From NCBI GenBank assembly GCA_035535975.1, contig DATLPC010000133.1, forward strand, positions 1-64,000: DNA of 64,000 nt, in the 5' to 3' direction. Under the pieces are notes generated by a model. The model did no database searches. It was not told where the DNA came from and was given only the letters and a program-made list of their open reading frames with translations. A program made the position numbers and the translations under genes. Positions 24,558 to 34,239 of the stretch are shown here, piece by piece (positions within the stretch are counted from its first letter, which is position 1; each line of letters begins with the position of its first letter). This DNA comes from JAQBQB01 sp035535975 (lineage in GTDB: Bacteria > Gemmatimonadota > Gemmatimonadetes > Gemmatimonadales > Gemmatimonadaceae).

Positions 24558-27227
24558 CTAGCGGAGATCCGCAAAGCTACGGAAGCGTGCGGCCTCCGCC
24601 GGGCGTCCACGAGCGGTCTCCAGCTCGGCGAGCCAGCGGAAGACTTCACGCGCGTCCGACTGTTCGCGACCGCTGTGCCGCTCGATGATGCCGAGCGACC
24701 GCTGGAGGATGGAATCGGCCGCGATCAGATCGCCGGTCCGGGTTCTCAGCCGCCCCAGTACCGCTTCGCTGCGCGCCGTGACGGGGTGATCTGGTCCGAA
24801 CGCGCGACGCTCAATACGCAGGGCATCGTCCACGAACGGCTGGGCCGCGGCGTATTCCCCGCGATCGATCATGATTCTCGCGAGGTCGATGTCGGCACTC
24901 GCGACGGCGGCATGATCGTCGCCACGAATTCTTCGCATCATTGGAACGACGGAGCGCATCAAGGGCTCCGCGAGGTCGAGGCGGCCCGCGCGCGCATAGT
25001 TGTTCGCCATCTGCTGGATCGAGCTCACGGCGAGCGGATGATCCGGACCGTACGCTTTCTGCGTGATGGCAAAGCTCTGCCGCGCAAGCGGAAGGGCGCT
25101 CGTCGTGTCGCCTCGCGACAACCGCAGGTCGGCGATGTCATTGAGCGTCGCCGCGACGAGCGCGTGCGCTTCGCCCAAAGACTTCCGCCGAATCGCCAGG
25201 GCCCGTTGGAATAGGGAATCCGCTTCGTCGAGGCGGCGCGCATCATTCTGGAGAACGTATCCCACGTGCATGATCGATTGCGCGACTTCCGGATCTTCGG
25301 CGCCGAGGCTCGTCGCGAAGCCGTCCCACGCACGGCGATACTCGCGTTCCGCGCGCTCGAATTGCCCTTCTCGCTGCAGAATCGATCCAAGCATGAGGTG
25401 GGCGTGGGCGGTCGCGGAGTCGTTCTCACCCAGGGCGCTCTCGCTGATCGACAACGCCCGCCGGCTCGAGCGTTCCGCGGTGCGCAAGTCGCCGAGAAAC
25501 ACGGTGACGCCCGCCGACTGCAGCAAGGTCGCCGCGACGAGCCGATCGCGAGGGCCGACCACTGATTCCTGAAGCGCGACCGCTCGGCGAACCGCGGAAT
25601 CGGCGTCGAGAAAACGCCCCTCGCCGACGAGGGCACGCGCGATTTGCTGGTATGTGCCGGCGATTTCCAAGCTCGATCCGCCACGCGTCCTGAGCTCCAG
25701 GGCACGATTGAGCATTCGTGTTTCCGACGGATACTCGCCCAGGCTGTGGTACAATCGGGCCGTGACCTCGAGCATGCCCGCCTGAACCTGCGGCTCCGCG
25801 CGGAGCGACGCGGCCCGCTCCGCCGCTCGCCGCACCAGCTCCGAGGCCGTGATCTTGCCGCCGCCCGATTCGGCCGGGTCGGATGCATCGAACAGGTTTA
25901 CGAGAAAACTCGAAATCGCCGTCGCCTCGCGCGAAGCGGTGGCGGCCCGATCGCGCTCGGCGGCCGCGCGTCGCGCCAACGAGATCGAGACGACGAGACC
26001 GCTCAGCACCGCCAACACGACCGAGACCGTCGCGATGGTCTCGACCCGGTGCCGACGGATGAAGCGCCGCATGCGGTATGACGTCGTGTTGTGACGCGCC
26101 TCGACGGGATCTCCGATGAGAGCGGCTCGCAGATCGCGCTCCAAGGCGTCGACTGAGTCGAAGCGCTCATCGGGCTCTTTGCGCAGCGCTTTCAGCACGA
26201 TCGCGTCGAGATCACCTCGCAGCGCCTTGGCGCGGTCAGGCAGTCCCTTTCGTGAAACAGACTCCGACGGAAGCTCGGGCTGGTCGTTCAGGATCGCCCG
26301 CTCGAAGGCGGGCAACGTCACGCAGTACCCGGCGAACGGCGGCTCACCGGTCACCAATTCGTAGAGCACCGCGCCCAGCTGGTAGACGTCGGTGAGTGTC
26401 GTCGAGGGCGCGCCGCGAATCTGCTCCGGAGCGGCGTACTCGGGCGTCATCCAGCGTCGCGTCGCGCGCGACACCGGGCCCAGCCCGCCGGGAGGCAGCG
26501 GATACTTGGCGAGCCCAAAATCGAGCAGCTTCACGACGCCGTCGCGGTCCACGAGGATGTTCGACGGCTTGAGGTCGCGATGTACGACGAGATTGCGATG
26601 CGCGTGTTGCGTCGCTTCGCACACCGTCAGGAAGAGCCGAACGCGTTCCTCGACGCTCGCCTGTCGCTCATTCAAATACTCGTCGATCGGCTTGCCGTCC
26701 ACGTACTCGAGCACGAAGTACGGCAGACCGTCGTCCGTCGCGCCGCCGTCGAGGAGACGGGCGATGTTCGCGTGCGCCAGGGAAGCGAGGATCTGTCGTT
26801 CGGCGCGAAAGCGCGCGTGGTCGACGTCGGTGTCCAGGCCCGGTCGCAACAGCTTGAGCGCGACCCGGTGGACGAAACCGCCATCCGCGCGCTCCGCCAG
26901 GAACACGCGCGCCATTCCGCCGCGGCCGATCTCGCGCACGAGTCGGTACGCGCCAATCCGCCGACCCTCGACACGCTGCCCGGACGCCCGACGGCGCGCT
27001 TTGGTTTCTTGAATCGCCGCCGCCGCCGCGGCGGCGGGCGGCTCGTCCAGGAAGCCGGCGGCCTTGTCGCTCTGGCGAAGAAGGGCCTCGACCTCGGCCC
27101 GCAATTCTACATCGTCGCCGCAGAATTCGGAGAGGACTCGATCCCAGTCGCTTGGCGCGCGCGCCAACGCGACGTCGAGAATGTCCTCGATCCGCCGCCA
27201 GCGGTCCGCGCCGATCTCCGACCTCAC
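24558..27227 (-). CDS. Membrane serine/threonine protein kinase with C-terminal TPR sensor
   Basis: 889 residues. A short N-terminal region (WRRIEDILDVALARAP) typical of kinases paired with ECF sigma factors is followed by the kinase domain (~95-370): EIGRGGMARVFLAE, VALKLLRPG, VHRDLKPSNIL, LLDFGLAKY and PEYAAPEQIRG. One transmembrane helix lies near 390-415 (VSVVLAVLSGLVVSISLA), followed by a long TPR region (~480-880) in the periplasm with DHPLAVSSIQQ- and DHAAVASA-type repeats of the kinesin-light-chain kind. The sigma-factor gene lies 10 bases upstream, so kinase and sigma factor form one operon; in related systems the kinase phosphorylates or is controlled with the sigma factor. Confidence 0.92.
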   Translation of the reverse strand: MRSEIGADRWRRIEDILDVALARAPSDWDRVLSEFCGDDVELRAEVEALLRQSDKAAGFLDEPPAAAAAAAIQETKARRRASGQRVEGRRIGAYRLVREIGRGGMARVFLAERADGGFVHRVALKLLRPGLDTDVDHARFRAERQILASLAHANIARLLDGGATDDGLPYFVLEYVDGKPIDEYLNERQASVEERVRLFLTVCEATQHAHRNLVVHRDLKPSNILVDRDGVVKLLDFGLAKYPLPPGGLGPVSRATRRWMTPEYAAPEQIRGAPSTTLTDVYQLGAVLYELVTGEPPFAGYCVTLPAFERAILNDQPELPSESVSRKGLPDRAKALRGDLDAIVLKALRKEPDERFDSVDALERDLRAALIGDPVEARHNTTSYRMRRFIRRHRVETIATVSVVLAVLSGLVVSISLARRAAAERDRAATASREATAISSFLVNLFDASDPAESGGGKITASELVRRAAERAASLRAEPQVQAGMLEVTARLYHSLGEYPSETRMLNRALELRTRGGSSLEIAGTYQQIARALVGEGRFLDADSAVRRAVALQESVVGPRDRLVAATLLQSAGVTVFLGDLRTAERSSRRALSISESALGENDSATAHAHLMLGSILQREGQFERAEREYRRAWDGFATSLGAEDPEVAQSIMHVGYVLQNDARRLDEADSLFQRALAIRRKSLGEAHALVAATLNDIADLRLSRGDTTSALPLARQSFAITQKAYGPDHPLAVSSIQQMANNYARAGRLDLAEPLMRSVVPMMRRIRGDDHAAVASADIDLARIMIDRGEYAAAQPFVDDALRIERRAFGPDHPVTARSEAVLGRLRTRTGDLIAADSILQRSLGIIERHSGREQSDAREVFRWLAELETARGRPAEAARFRSFADLR

Positions 27228-27237
27228 CGTCGCCTCG

Positions 27238-27789
27238 TCACGCGACGTCCTCGAGCTCGCGCAGCAAAAAAAGCCTCGCCTTGAACCAGTCCCGCTCCAC
27301 CGTCCGCACCGAAACGCCTAACAGATCGGCGATTTCCTCATGGGGCAGGCCCGCGAAGAACCGAAGCTCGACGATCTGACGCAGCCGCGGATTCAATCGG
27401 TCGAGGCGAGACAAGGCTTCATCGATGCCCAAGATCTGATCGAGCTCCATGTCCAACGCGCCGCCGGCATCAGCGACCGAAACGCTCACCTTATCGCCGC
27501 GCCGCTTGAGGGCGAAGTGTCGCCGGGCGAAGGCCACCAGCACTTGGCGCATCGCTCGCGACGCCGAACCGAAAAAGTGCGCGCGATCATTCCACGACAC
27601 GCCGTCGCGATGGCTGAGACGGAGGAATGTCTCGTGAACGAGCTCCGTCGTGCAGATCGTCGCTCGTCCGCGCACCATACGCAGATGCCGGCGAGCCATC
27701 CGCTTGAGCTCGTCGTAGACGACCGGGAACAGCGCATCGGTCGTCGCGTCCTCCCACTGAAACGGAACTTCGGATGCCGCCTCGCTCAT
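27238..27789 (-). CDS. ECF sigma factor, TIGR02999-like
   Basis: 183 residues from the ATG at 27789; a longer frame upstream lacks family similarity. Region 2 is DALFPVVYDELKRMARRHL with TELVHETFLRL, and region 4 is IVELRFFAGLPHEEIADLL and SVRTVERDWFKARLFL, a pattern typical of the ECF group found beside serine/threonine kinases in Acidobacteria, Planctomycetes and Gemmatimonadota. It directs RNA polymerase to its own promoter set. The kinase gene follows after 10 bases. No anti-sigma factor is visible, so control through the kinase is the likely mode (inference). Confidence 0.9.
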   Translation of the reverse strand: MSEAASEVPFQWEDATTDALFPVVYDELKRMARRHLRMVRGRATICTTELVHETFLRLSHRDGVSWNDRAHFFGSASRAMRQVLVAFARRHFALKRRGDKVSVSVADAGGALDMELDQILGIDEALSRLDRLNPRLRQIVELRFFAGLPHEEIADLLGVSVRTVERDWFKARLFLLRELEDVA

Positions 27790-27956
27790 TCTCGTTTGGG
27801 GCTCGAATGGTTTCGGTCGGACGGGCCAAGGTACCGCCGGTGCCAACGGGCGGCCAGGGCCGGGCACGCTCGAAAGTCGGCTGTACAGTGGAAAGTTGGT
27901 CCCGCCCTTGCCCCAGCCTCTCAAGTCTGACCTCAACCCAACTCGGAGGCTGGATC

Positions 27957-28526
27957 ATGGATACAGGGAATAAGCGCGACGTCCCGATCGATCACGACGA
28001 CGTCTCAGCCGGCAAGCTCGCGGCTGAAGGCGTTGGAGGTGCCGCGGCCGGAGCGGCCGGCGCCGCGATCGGCGCGATGGCCGGGCCGGTCGGCATGATC
28101 GTCGGTGGACTCGCCGGGATCGTCGGCGGATGGTGGGCCGGGAAAGCCGCCTCCGAGTCCGCGCGACACTACACCCCGGACGACGATCGGTACTATCGCG
28201 AAGCCTACGAAGCCTCACCGAGCCGCATCGCCGATCGATCGTTCGACGACATCCGGCCCGCATACCAGGTCGGCCACCTCGCCGGTCGCAATCCAGACTA
28301 CAAGGGGCGTGATTGGGACGCGGTGGAACGCGATCTCGAGCAGGGTTGGACGAATACGGCTCGCGAGCGACACGGGGAGTGGGACGCCGCCAGCCCGTTT
28401 GCGCGCGACGCGTTCACGCGTAGCCGCACCACGACCGGCGAGTCTACGGCCGCGGGCGCCGAGCGTGACGTCGAACGCAAGATCGCCGAGGTCAAGCCAC
28501 CGTCAGACCTTCGGCCTGACACGTAA
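27957..28526 (+). CDS. Glycine-zipper protein
   Basis: 189 residues, CGGAGG ribosome site 7 bases before the ATG at 27957. Residues ~20-65 form a Gly/Ala-rich glycine-zipper stretch (GGAAAGAAGAAIGAMAGPVG, then GGLAGIVGGWW) that could insert into a membrane. The following soluble part has YYREAYEASPSRIADRSFDD, AYQVGHLAGRNPDYKGRDWD and an acidic-basic tail. Similar proteins occur widely in soil bacteria and are often stress-linked; the function is unknown. It is divergent from the ECF sigma gene (167 bases) and might be in its regulon, which is speculation. Confidence 0.82.
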   Translation: MDTGNKRDVPIDHDDVSAGKLAAEGVGGAAAGAAGAAIGAMAGPVGMIVGGLAGIVGGWWAGKAASESARHYTPDDDRYYREAYEASPSRIADRSFDDIRPAYQVGHLAGRNPDYKGRDWDAVERDLEQGWTNTARERHGEWDAASPFARDAFTRSRTTTGESTAAGAERDVERKIAEVKPPSDLRPDT

Positions 28527-28556
28527 CATCAGACCGTTTCCGTTGTCGGTGACGAG

Positions 28557-28691
28557 TTAGATGTAGCGGTCGTTCTCCTGGCGCACGCCGCGAATGCGCT
28601 CGTGCAGCTCGTGCAGATACCATTCTTCGGCCGCGACGACGCCGCCGCGCATGACGAGCCTCACGAGCGCATTCGACGCCAGCCGGCCCAC
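28557..28691 (-). CDS. Possible short peptide or gene remnant
   Basis: A 44-residue frame with a GTG start at 28691, MGRLASNALVRLVMRGG followed by EEWYLHELHERIRGV and NDRYI at the end. Codon use has GC-rich third positions, but there is no ribosome site and no family match known to me. It may be the C-terminal remnant of a lost gene. It fills most of the gap between the glycine-zipper gene and the FG-GAP gene. Confidence 0.3.
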   Translation of the reverse strand: MGRLASNALVRLVMRGGVVAAEEWYLHELHERIRGVRQENDRYI

Positions 28692-28762
28692 TCGAGGGCA
28701 CTACGCATGCGCGCCGGCTCATGCGCCATTGCGCGCGCTCTCAAGGGCGGCAATTTCCCCTG

Positions 28763-31700
28763 ATGTCATTCGCCGCACTTGTCGGGCAAAGGTTGAGAAA
28801 CCGGCACACTACGGTCGTCGGCTCGCGTCGGCTCATCGTCGCGGCATTCGCGCTCGCCGGAACGGCGTGCAAGCGGAAGGAAGTCCGGCCCGAAGAGCTG
28901 TTCCAGGCACAGGCGCTCGCTCTCGCGTACCTCGAAACGAGTCAGCTCGCGCCGGCCGAAACGGCGTTCAAGAAAGTCATCGCGCTCGCGCCGACCGACC
29001 CGGCGGGCTACGCGAACCTGGGTGTGACCTATCTGCGTGAATCCCGCTTTTCCGACGCTGAAGCGCAGTTGAAGCGCGCGCGGCAGATGGATCCGGCCAG
29101 CGCCGATATCGGGCTGTCGCTCGCCAAGCTTTTCGCGGTCACTGGTCGGGCAGCCGAAGCACGCACGACCCTCGACGCCATGCGGCGCGCCGATCCGCGC
29201 AACGCGCACGTCGCCTACGCGCTCGCGGAGCTCGACAAACAGGATTCCAGCGCGTCGGATCGCTACGTCGGCGAGTTGCGCGACGTGGCCACGTTGAGCC
29301 CAACGAATATCGCGGTACGCCTGCAACTCGTCGACGCGTTCGTTCGTCGCAACGAGCCGGATAGCGCGGTGGGGCAACTCGAGGAGGTACGGCGGATCGG
29401 GCCGGAATTGCCGCCCGACGCTCGCACGCCGCTCGAAGAAACGGTGCGATTGCTCCGGGCGGACAAGGTCGCGGCGGCCCGCGAGCCGCTCGACAAACTG
29501 CTCAGCGCCGCGGAGCTCACCTCCGGCTATCAGGCATCGCTCGACGACGTGAAATGGCTCGAGGGGCCGCTCGCCGGTCGGCCGGTGTTGAGCTTTACAC
29601 CGAAGTCGATCGCGATGCTGCGCGGCCTCGGTGGCGGGCGGGGGAAACCGCAGCCGGATCTGGTTCGCTTCACGGATATCACTGCGGAGTCGAAGCTGCC
29701 CGAGATGCAGACTTCTGGAGGCGCGGCGGTCGACGGGGCCGGTGCTATCGCCGTCGGTGATTTCGACGGTGACGGGATCGACGACCTTTTTCTCTCGATG
29801 CGGCCGGCGCAACAGCAGAAGGCTGACACGCGTCTCTATCGCGTGCGCGGGCGCGAGTTCACCGACGTCACACAGGAGGCTGGCCTCGCCCTCCCGGCGG
29901 GCGCGACGTTCTCCACGTTCGTCGACTTCGACAACGATGGCCACATGGACTTGTTCGCGATTGGTGGCGACCGACAGGCGCACCTTTTACGCAACGATGG
30001 AAAGGGAAGATTTCAGGACGTCACCGCGACGTCGCGCATCACGAACATCGGCGGCGCGACGAAAGCGCTATTCGTCGATCTCGATCACGACGGCGATCTC
30101 GATCTCGTGCTCGTCGGCGGGCCGTCGGTTCTGTTCTATCGTAACAACGCCGACGCGACGTTCACCGAGATGTCGCAGTCGGTCGGACTCACGGGGGCTG
30201 TCGGCGCGACGCGTGACGCCGCGTTCGCCGATTTCGACGACGACGGTCGCATGGACTTGGTCGTCGTCGGCGAGAAGGGCGCGCGCCTCTACCGCAATGC
30301 CGGCAATCGGCAGTTCACTGACGCGACCGCGGCGAGCGGCATCGATGTCAGCGGCGGAGCGGCCGTCGCTGTCGGCGACTATGACAACAACGGCACGTTC
30401 GACCTGTTCATTGCTGGGCTCAACGGAACGCCACCGACGCTGTGGCTCAACGATGGAAACGGGAAGTTTCGTCGGGACGCTCGCTCGGATGACGTCTTGA
30501 AACCGCTCGCCACAATCGACGCGCGCGCCGTCGTGTTCACCGACTTCGACAACGACGGCTGGCTCGATCTCATCGTCGGCGGCGATGGCAGCGTACGCGT
30601 GTTGCGCAATGACGGTACCGGGCGGTTCGTCGATCGCTCGAGCATCCTTCCGCCGACCGCGAGCTCGGCGACCTCGATCGTCGCTGCCGACGTCGATGCT
30701 GACGGCGATCAGGACCTCCTGCTCGGCGGACCCACCGGCGTTCGTCTCCTCCGCAACCTTGGCGCGAACGGCAGCCTGTCGATGCAAGTGCAGCTCGTCG
30801 GCCTGCGGACCGGAAGCGGCAAGAACAACGACTTCGGAATCGGCGCCAAGGTCGAGGTCCGCGCGGCGGATCTGTATCAAACTCGAGTCATCACCTCTCG
30901 CGTGACGTCATTCGGTCTCGGCCCGCACCTCAAGGCCGACGTAATCCGAGTCGCGTGGCCGAACGGCGTTCCGCAGACGGTCTATTTCCCGGGCAGCGAT
31001 CAGGATGTCCTCGAGAACGAGGTGCTCAAGGGGTCGTGCGCTTTCCTCTACACATGGGACGGCGCGCATTTCCGTTTCGTGACCGACGTGATGTGGCGGA
31101 GTGCGCTGGGCATGCCGCTCGGCTTGCTCGGCAGCAACACCTCGTACGCGCCGGCTGGTGCGTCGCAGGAGTACCTGCGTATTCCTTCGGGCGTGCTGAA
31201 GCCGAAGAACGGCCGGTACGTCATGCAGCTGACCGAGGAGCTATGGGAGACGGCGTATGCCGATCATCTGAAGCTTCTCGCCGTCGATCATCCGGACTCA
31301 ATCGACGTCTTCGTCGACGAACGGTTCGTGCCGCCGGGACCGGTGGAATTCCGGCCGTTCTACGTCACGCACAAACAGCGTCCGCTCTCGGCCGTGGACG
31401 ATCACGGCAGCAACGTCCTCGACGCGTTGCGGGCGACAGACGACAAGTTCGCCTCGAACCTGACACCGCTGCAGTATCAGGGTCTCGTCGAGCCGCACGA
31501 TCTGATACTCGACCTCGGACCGGACGCCGGTCGCGATAGCTCGTTCCTCTTTTTGCGCGGCTGGATCTATCCCACCGACGCCAGCATCAACGTCGCGCTG
31601 TCGCAGCAGACGCGGAGCAAGACGATGATGCCGTCGCTCGAGGTCCGCGACGCGAAGGGCGCATGGAAGATCGCAAACCCGAACTTGAGCTTCCCGTCGG

Positions 31701-32326
31701 GCAAAGACAAAACGCTGATCGTGGACTTGGCGCGCATCTTCCCGACCGCGGATCATCACGTCCGGATTCGCACCAACCTTCAGATCTATTGGGACGAGGC
31801 GTTCGTCGCGCTCAGCCGCCGCGATGCGGGCGCGCGCGTCGCAACGCTCCCGTTGATCCGCGCCGACCTCCACGAACGCGGCTACTCCCGCACCTATCGT
31901 AAGGGCGGACGATACGGACCCTGGTGGTTCGACTACGACAGCGTAAGCCGTGAGCCGCGATGGCGTCCGATCGAGGGCGCGTTCACCCGCTTTGGCGACG
32001 TTCTGCCTCTGCTCGACCGCTCGGACGACATGTACGTCATCATGGCGCCGGGTGACGAGATGACGCTGGAGTTCGATGCCGGCTCCGAGCAGACCCTGCC
32101 ACGCGGCTGGACTCGCGATTTCCTGCTCTACACTGATGGGTGGATCAAGGACTCCGATCTCAATACGGCGTTCGGGACGACCGTCGAGCCGCTGCCCTTC
32201 CACGCCATCAAGCAATACCCCTACGCGGCCGGCGAATCCTTCCCCTCCGACTCGGCGCACCAGAGTTACCTGCGGAAGTACAACACCCGCGTCGTTCGCC
32301 GTACCGATTCCTCGCGTCCACAATAA
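28763..32326 (+). CDS. Large TPR and FG-GAP (CRTAC1-type) surface protein
   Basis: 1187 residues from the ATG at 28763. The N-terminus has a hydrophobic signal ending at ALAGTAC, possibly a lipobox (Cys ~37). TPR units cover ~45-270 (TAFKKVIALAPTDPAGYANL, AQLKRARQMDPASADI). An FG-GAP/VCBS beta-propeller follows (~290-680) with repeated calcium-loop motifs DFDGDGIDDL, DFDNDGHMDL, DLDHDGDLDL, DFDDDGRMDL, DYDNNGTFDL and DVDADGDQDL. An ASPIC/UnbV-like strand region (IRVAWPNGVPQTVYFPG) leads into a long C-terminal beta-rich part. The role is unknown; propellers of this kind bind ligands or partners outside the cell. It precedes a second CRTAC1-type gene on the same strand. Confidence 0.88.
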   Translation: MSFAALVGQRLRNRHTTVVGSRRLIVAAFALAGTACKRKEVRPEELFQAQALALAYLETSQLAPAETAFKKVIALAPTDPAGYANLGVTYLRESRFSDAEAQLKRARQMDPASADIGLSLAKLFAVTGRAAEARTTLDAMRRADPRNAHVAYALAELDKQDSSASDRYVGELRDVATLSPTNIAVRLQLVDAFVRRNEPDSAVGQLEEVRRIGPELPPDARTPLEETVRLLRADKVAAAREPLDKLLSAAELTSGYQASLDDVKWLEGPLAGRPVLSFTPKSIAMLRGLGGGRGKPQPDLVRFTDITAESKLPEMQTSGGAAVDGAGAIAVGDFDGDGIDDLFLSMRPAQQQKADTRLYRVRGREFTDVTQEAGLALPAGATFSTFVDFDNDGHMDLFAIGGDRQAHLLRNDGKGRFQDVTATSRITNIGGATKALFVDLDHDGDLDLVLVGGPSVLFYRNNADATFTEMSQSVGLTGAVGATRDAAFADFDDDGRMDLVVVGEKGARLYRNAGNRQFTDATAASGIDVSGGAAVAVGDYDNNGTFDLFIAGLNGTPPTLWLNDGNGKFRRDARSDDVLKPLATIDARAVVFTDFDNDGWLDLIVGGDGSVRVLRNDGTGRFVDRSSILPPTASSATSIVAADVDADGDQDLLLGGPTGVRLLRNLGANGSLSMQVQLVGLRTGSGKNNDFGIGAKVEVRAADLYQTRVITSRVTSFGLGPHLKADVIRVAWPNGVPQTVYFPGSDQDVLENEVLKGSCAFLYTWDGAHFRFVTDVMWRSALGMPLGLLGSNTSYAPAGASQEYLRIPSGVLKPKNGRYVMQLTEELWETAYADHLKLLAVDHPDSIDVFVDERFVPPGPVEFRPFYVTHKQRPLSAVDDHGSNVLDALRATDDKFASNLTPLQYQGLVEPHDLILDLGPDAGRDSSFLFLRGWIYPTDASINVALSQQTRSKTMMPSLEVRDAKGAWKIANPNLSFPSGKDKTLIVDLARIFPTADHHVRIRTNLQIYWDEAFVALSRRDAGARVATLPLIRADLHERGYSRTYRKGGRYGPWWFDYDSVSREPRWRPIEGAFTRFGDVLPLLDRSDDMYVIMAPGDEMTLEFDAGSEQTLPRGWTRDFLLYTDGWIKDSDLNTAFGTTVEPLPFHAIKQYPYAAGESFPSDSAHQSYLRKYNTRVVRRTDSSRPQ

Positions 32327-32331
32327 TCCCA

Positions 32332-32384
32332 CCGCCTTGGGGGTCAGACTCCATTCTTTCTTCGGAGTCTGACCCCCAAGGCGG
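32332..32384. repeat. GGGGTCAGACTCC palindrome, copy 4
   Basis: Perfect 21-base arms (32332-32352 and 32364-32384) with an 11-base loop. The outer stem here is CCGCCTTG/CAAGGCGG, different from copy 3 but fully paired. It lies 6 bases after the stop of the FG-GAP gene and could terminate its transcript. Confidence 0.93.
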
Positions 32385-32444
32385 GTTTTGGGCACAGGCC
32401 GCGGGGGCTTGCTTAGTGCCGGGCCCCGGGTCAGCGTACGACTG

Positions 32445-34235
32445 ATGCCAACGAAAGCGGGCACCCGCGCGCCGAGCCATCAGGGGTTGAGACGCCTCCT
32501 CGTCGCGATTCCGTTCTTCGGGGCGATCGGGGCGGCGATACGGATGGATGCGGTGCCGACGCGCGCTCCGACCGACGTCACCCATCCCGGATTCGTTCTC
32601 GACGACGAGACCGCCGCCGCGGGGATTCATTTCGTTCACCACCGTCCAACCTTCGACGCCAAGATCGCCAACATCGAGCCGCATGTCGCGGCGCTCGGCG
32701 CCTCGGTAAGCGTGGCGGATTTCGACAGCGACGGCTGGCCCGATCTCTACTTCACGAACAGCAAGTTCGGCGAGCCGAACGCGCTCTACCGGAACCGCGG
32801 CGACGGGACCTTCGAGGACGTCGCGGCAAGCGCCGGTCTTGCGGACCTCAATCGTCCCGGCGACGGCGTCTCGATGGGCAGTGTCTGGGGCGACTTCGAC
32901 AACGATGGCCACGAGGACGTTCTCGTCTACCGCTACGGCTATCTCGCGCTGTTCAAGAACATCGACGGTCACCATTTCCAGGACGTGACCGAAGCGGCCG
33001 GCTTGCACCGTTGGGTGAACAGCAACGGAGCTGTTTGGCTGGACTACGACCGCGACGGCCTGCTCGACCTCTACGTGACCGCGTATTTCCGCGACGACGT
33101 CGACCTCTGGCATCTGTCGACGACACGCATCATGCACAACAGCTTCGAGTTCGCCACCAACGGCGGCAAGAACTTGATGTTCCACAACCTCGGCAACGGG
33201 AAATTCGAAGACGTCACCGACAAACTCGGCGTCGGTAGCACGCGCTGGACGCTCGCCGCCGCGGCCGCGGATCTGAACGAAGACGGCTGGCCGGATCTGT
33301 ATCTCGCCAACGACTACGGTCCCGAAGAGCTGTACATCAACGACCACGGGAGGCGATTCACGCTGCAGACCCCCGGCCTCGAGAGCGAATCGAAGAGCGG
33401 GATGGCCGTCGCGTTGGGCGACGTCTTCAACCGCGGCCACCTCGATGTGTTCGTGACCAACATCTCGGAGAAGGGATATCTCTTCCAGAACAACAACCTT
33501 CGCGTGAACGAGCTCACCGACGCGGGCCAGCGACGATTTCACAATGTCGCCGATCCGGTCGTAGCGGACGCCGGCTGGGCGTGGGGCGCGCAATTCGGTG
33601 ATCTGAACAACGACGGCACGAACGAGCTCTTCGTCGTGAACGGCTTCATCTCCGACGATCCCAAGACCAGCTACTGGTACTCGATGTCGAAGATCGCCGG
33701 TGCCAACGCGCGCCTCTTCGAAGACGCGAAGACTTGGCCCGCATTCGGCCATGCGAGTTTGTCCGGGTTCGAGCCTTCACGGGTGTATCTCTTCCGCGGT
33801 CTCGCCGGCTGGACCGACGTCGCGAAGTCCGTCGGCGTGACCGATGTCTCCGACGGACGCGCCGTGGCATTCGCCGATCTGTCGAACCGCGGTGTGCTCG
33901 ACGTGATCGTCGCGAACCAGAACCAGCCGGCGATTCTCTATCGCAACCGCCCCGACAGCAGCAATCATTGGATCGAGCTCGCGCTCACCGGAACGCGAAG
34001 CAACCGCAGCGTGATCGGCGCCGAGGTCGTGCTCGAGACGTCGGGGATGAAGCAGCGTCGCGCCGTCGATGGTGGAATGGGCTTCGCCAGCCAGAACGAT
34101 CGCCGGCTGCATTTCGGTCTCGGTCATACGGATTGGGTGGACCGCATCGTGATTCATTGGCCGTCGGGTACACAGCAAGTCGTGACGAATCCCGCCGTAG
34201 ATCGGATCGTCGCGATCACCGAGCCCAAGTCGTAG
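32445..34235 (+). CDS. CRTAC1/UnbV-type FG-GAP protein with ASPIC domain
   Basis: 596 residues from the ATG at 32445; a hydrophobic stretch (RRLLVAIPFFGAIGAAI) near the start is a signal peptide or anchor. FG-GAP repeats with calcium loops fill ~60-480 (DFDSDGWPDLYF, DFDNDGHEDVL, DYDRDGLLDLYV, DLNEDGWPDLYL, DLNNDGTNELFV). The C-terminal ~85 residues are an ASPIC/UnbV domain (SNRSVIGAEVVLETSG, LHFGLG, DRIVIHWPSGTQQ). The product is closest in layout to UnbV, a conserved protein of unknown role encoded beside UnbU in enediyne clusters. The next gene starts 4 bases after the stop and encodes the UnbU-type partner. Confidence 0.9.
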   Translation: MPTKAGTRAPSHQGLRRLLVAIPFFGAIGAAIRMDAVPTRAPTDVTHPGFVLDDETAAAGIHFVHHRPTFDAKIANIEPHVAALGASVSVADFDSDGWPDLYFTNSKFGEPNALYRNRGDGTFEDVAASAGLADLNRPGDGVSMGSVWGDFDNDGHEDVLVYRYGYLALFKNIDGHHFQDVTEAAGLHRWVNSNGAVWLDYDRDGLLDLYVTAYFRDDVDLWHLSTTRIMHNSFEFATNGGKNLMFHNLGNGKFEDVTDKLGVGSTRWTLAAAAADLNEDGWPDLYLANDYGPEELYINDHGRRFTLQTPGLESESKSGMAVALGDVFNRGHLDVFVTNISEKGYLFQNNNLRVNELTDAGQRRFHNVADPVVADAGWAWGAQFGDLNNDGTNELFVVNGFISDDPKTSYWYSMSKIAGANARLFEDAKTWPAFGHASLSGFEPSRVYLFRGLAGWTDVAKSVGVTDVSDGRAVAFADLSNRGVLDVIVANQNQPAILYRNRPDSSNHWIELALTGTRSNRSVIGAEVVLETSGMKQRRAVDGGMGFASQNDRRLHFGLGHTDWVDRIVIHWPSGTQQVVTNPAVDRIVAITEPKS

Positions 34236-34239
34236 CGTG

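Noticed and set aside
32208..33752. 514-codon open frame on the minus strand
   Set aside because: Antisense to the UnbV-type gene, whose calcium-loop repeats leave no doubt about the true frame; it also crosses palindrome copy 4.
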